Shown here: in pieces, positions 42,733-42,827 of the stretch
How positions within the stretch are numbered: position 1 is the first letter of the stretch
Layout of the letters: every line of letters begins with the position of its first letter
Source of the DNA: Pleurotus ostreatus/Saccharomyces cerevisiae fusant
Taxonomy: Eukaryota > Opisthokonta
DNA length: 42,827 nt
Reading direction: 5' to 3'
Assembly: GCA_024196135.1 (NCBI GenBank)
Contig: JAMQCK010000183.1
Span: forward strand, 1-42,827
The notes under the pieces: model-generated
The model's database searches: none
Seen by the model: the letters and a program-made list of their open reading frames with translations, nothing else
What the model was told of the DNA's origin: nothing
Program-made: the position numbers and the translations under genes

Positions 42733-42827
42733 CTGTTGTTGAACCACAGGAATCCAGTGGCTTCGGCGCTGGAACCCAGTGGCCCATCAGCCACTGAAAT
42801 CCGCCGGTGCACGGGGCCGACGTGTAT
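42733..42827 (-). repeat. Right inverted-repeat arm
   Basis: Reverse complement of the left arm, ending at the last base of the window. It contains several CAGTGG-type sub-repeats. Confidence 0.75.

Larger units (their letters stand above)
41943..42827. mobile_element. Inverted-repeat element, possible non-autonomous DNA transposon
   Basis: Two arms in inverse orientation enclose about 0.65 kb. The outer blocks match at 35 of 37 positions: TACACGTCGGCCCC at 41943 on the plus strand and at 42827 reading on the minus strand, continuing through TGCACCGGC to TTTCAGTGG. The inner blocks match at 26 of 27 (42022-42048 against 42734-42760, around ATTCCTGTGGTTCAACAACA). Between the blocks the arms differ by indels. 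The right end coincides with the window edge, so the element may be longer. No transposase is present inside. Confidence 0.68.

Noticed and set aside
1..42827. tRNA or rRNA genes, CRISPR arrays, and complete retroelements
   Set aside because: None seen on reading either strand; no tRNA-like B box with a foldable clover leaf and no reverse transcriptase motif.

Overview
This window looks like a piece of nuclear chromosome from a filamentous basidiomycete, most likely an Agaricomycete and perhaps a polypore. The evidence is GC-rich, gene-dense DNA whose genes are cut by many short introns (about 47-100 nt, GT...AG, with CTNAC-type branch sites), plus protein families typical of these fungi: seven-helix DUF6533-type proteins, a secreted S33 peptidase with a TAP-like C-terminus, and a membrane-anchored amidohydrolase. 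No bacterial, phage or CRISPR feature and no tRNA or rRNA gene was seen. Exon borders were worked out by eye from frame continuity, splice signals and family motifs. They are models, not transcript data.

Left part (1-12.8 kb). The window opens inside the 3' end of VPS8 (endosomal tethering, +). Next come a 17-exon delta-12 fatty acid desaturase (+), a four-helix membrane protein with a long disordered tail (+), a secreted S33 peptidase (-) and a CLC chloride/proton exchanger with CBS domains (-). A 1.9 kb gene-free stretch follows, holding a 20-bp tandem repeat.

Middle part (14.6-31.8 kb). Two unrelated seven-helix proteins converge tail to tail. A class II histone deacetylase of the HDA1/Clr3 type with its Arb2-like domain (+) then converges, with about 110 bp between stop codons, on a gene whose protein has a C2H2 finger and a VEFS-box-like end, the signature of the PRC2 subunit SUZ12 (-). 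After that come two small single-pass membrane proteins sharing a PPxYDAAL motif (-, -), the core spliceosomal protein SmD3 (-), a possible 101-residue basic protein (-), an intronless membrane protein (+) and a PP2C-type phosphatase (+).

Right part (31.8-42.8 kb). A 3.2 kb gene-poor island carries diverged direct repeats and minisatellites. It is followed by a large membrane-anchored amidohydrolase (-), an orphan RNase H-like ORF (+), a probable small mitochondrial protein (+), the succinate dehydrogenase assembly factor SDHAF4 (-), and an inverted-repeat element of about 0.9 kb that starts roughly 60 bp upstream of SDHAF4 and runs to the end of the window.

No single operon-like system joins these genes, as expected for a eukaryote. 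The most thought-provoking points are the adjacent HDA1-type deacetylase and SUZ12-like gene, two predicted microexons (5 and 6 nt), the PPxY membrane-protein pair, the inverted-repeat element beside SDHAF4, and the repeat island.
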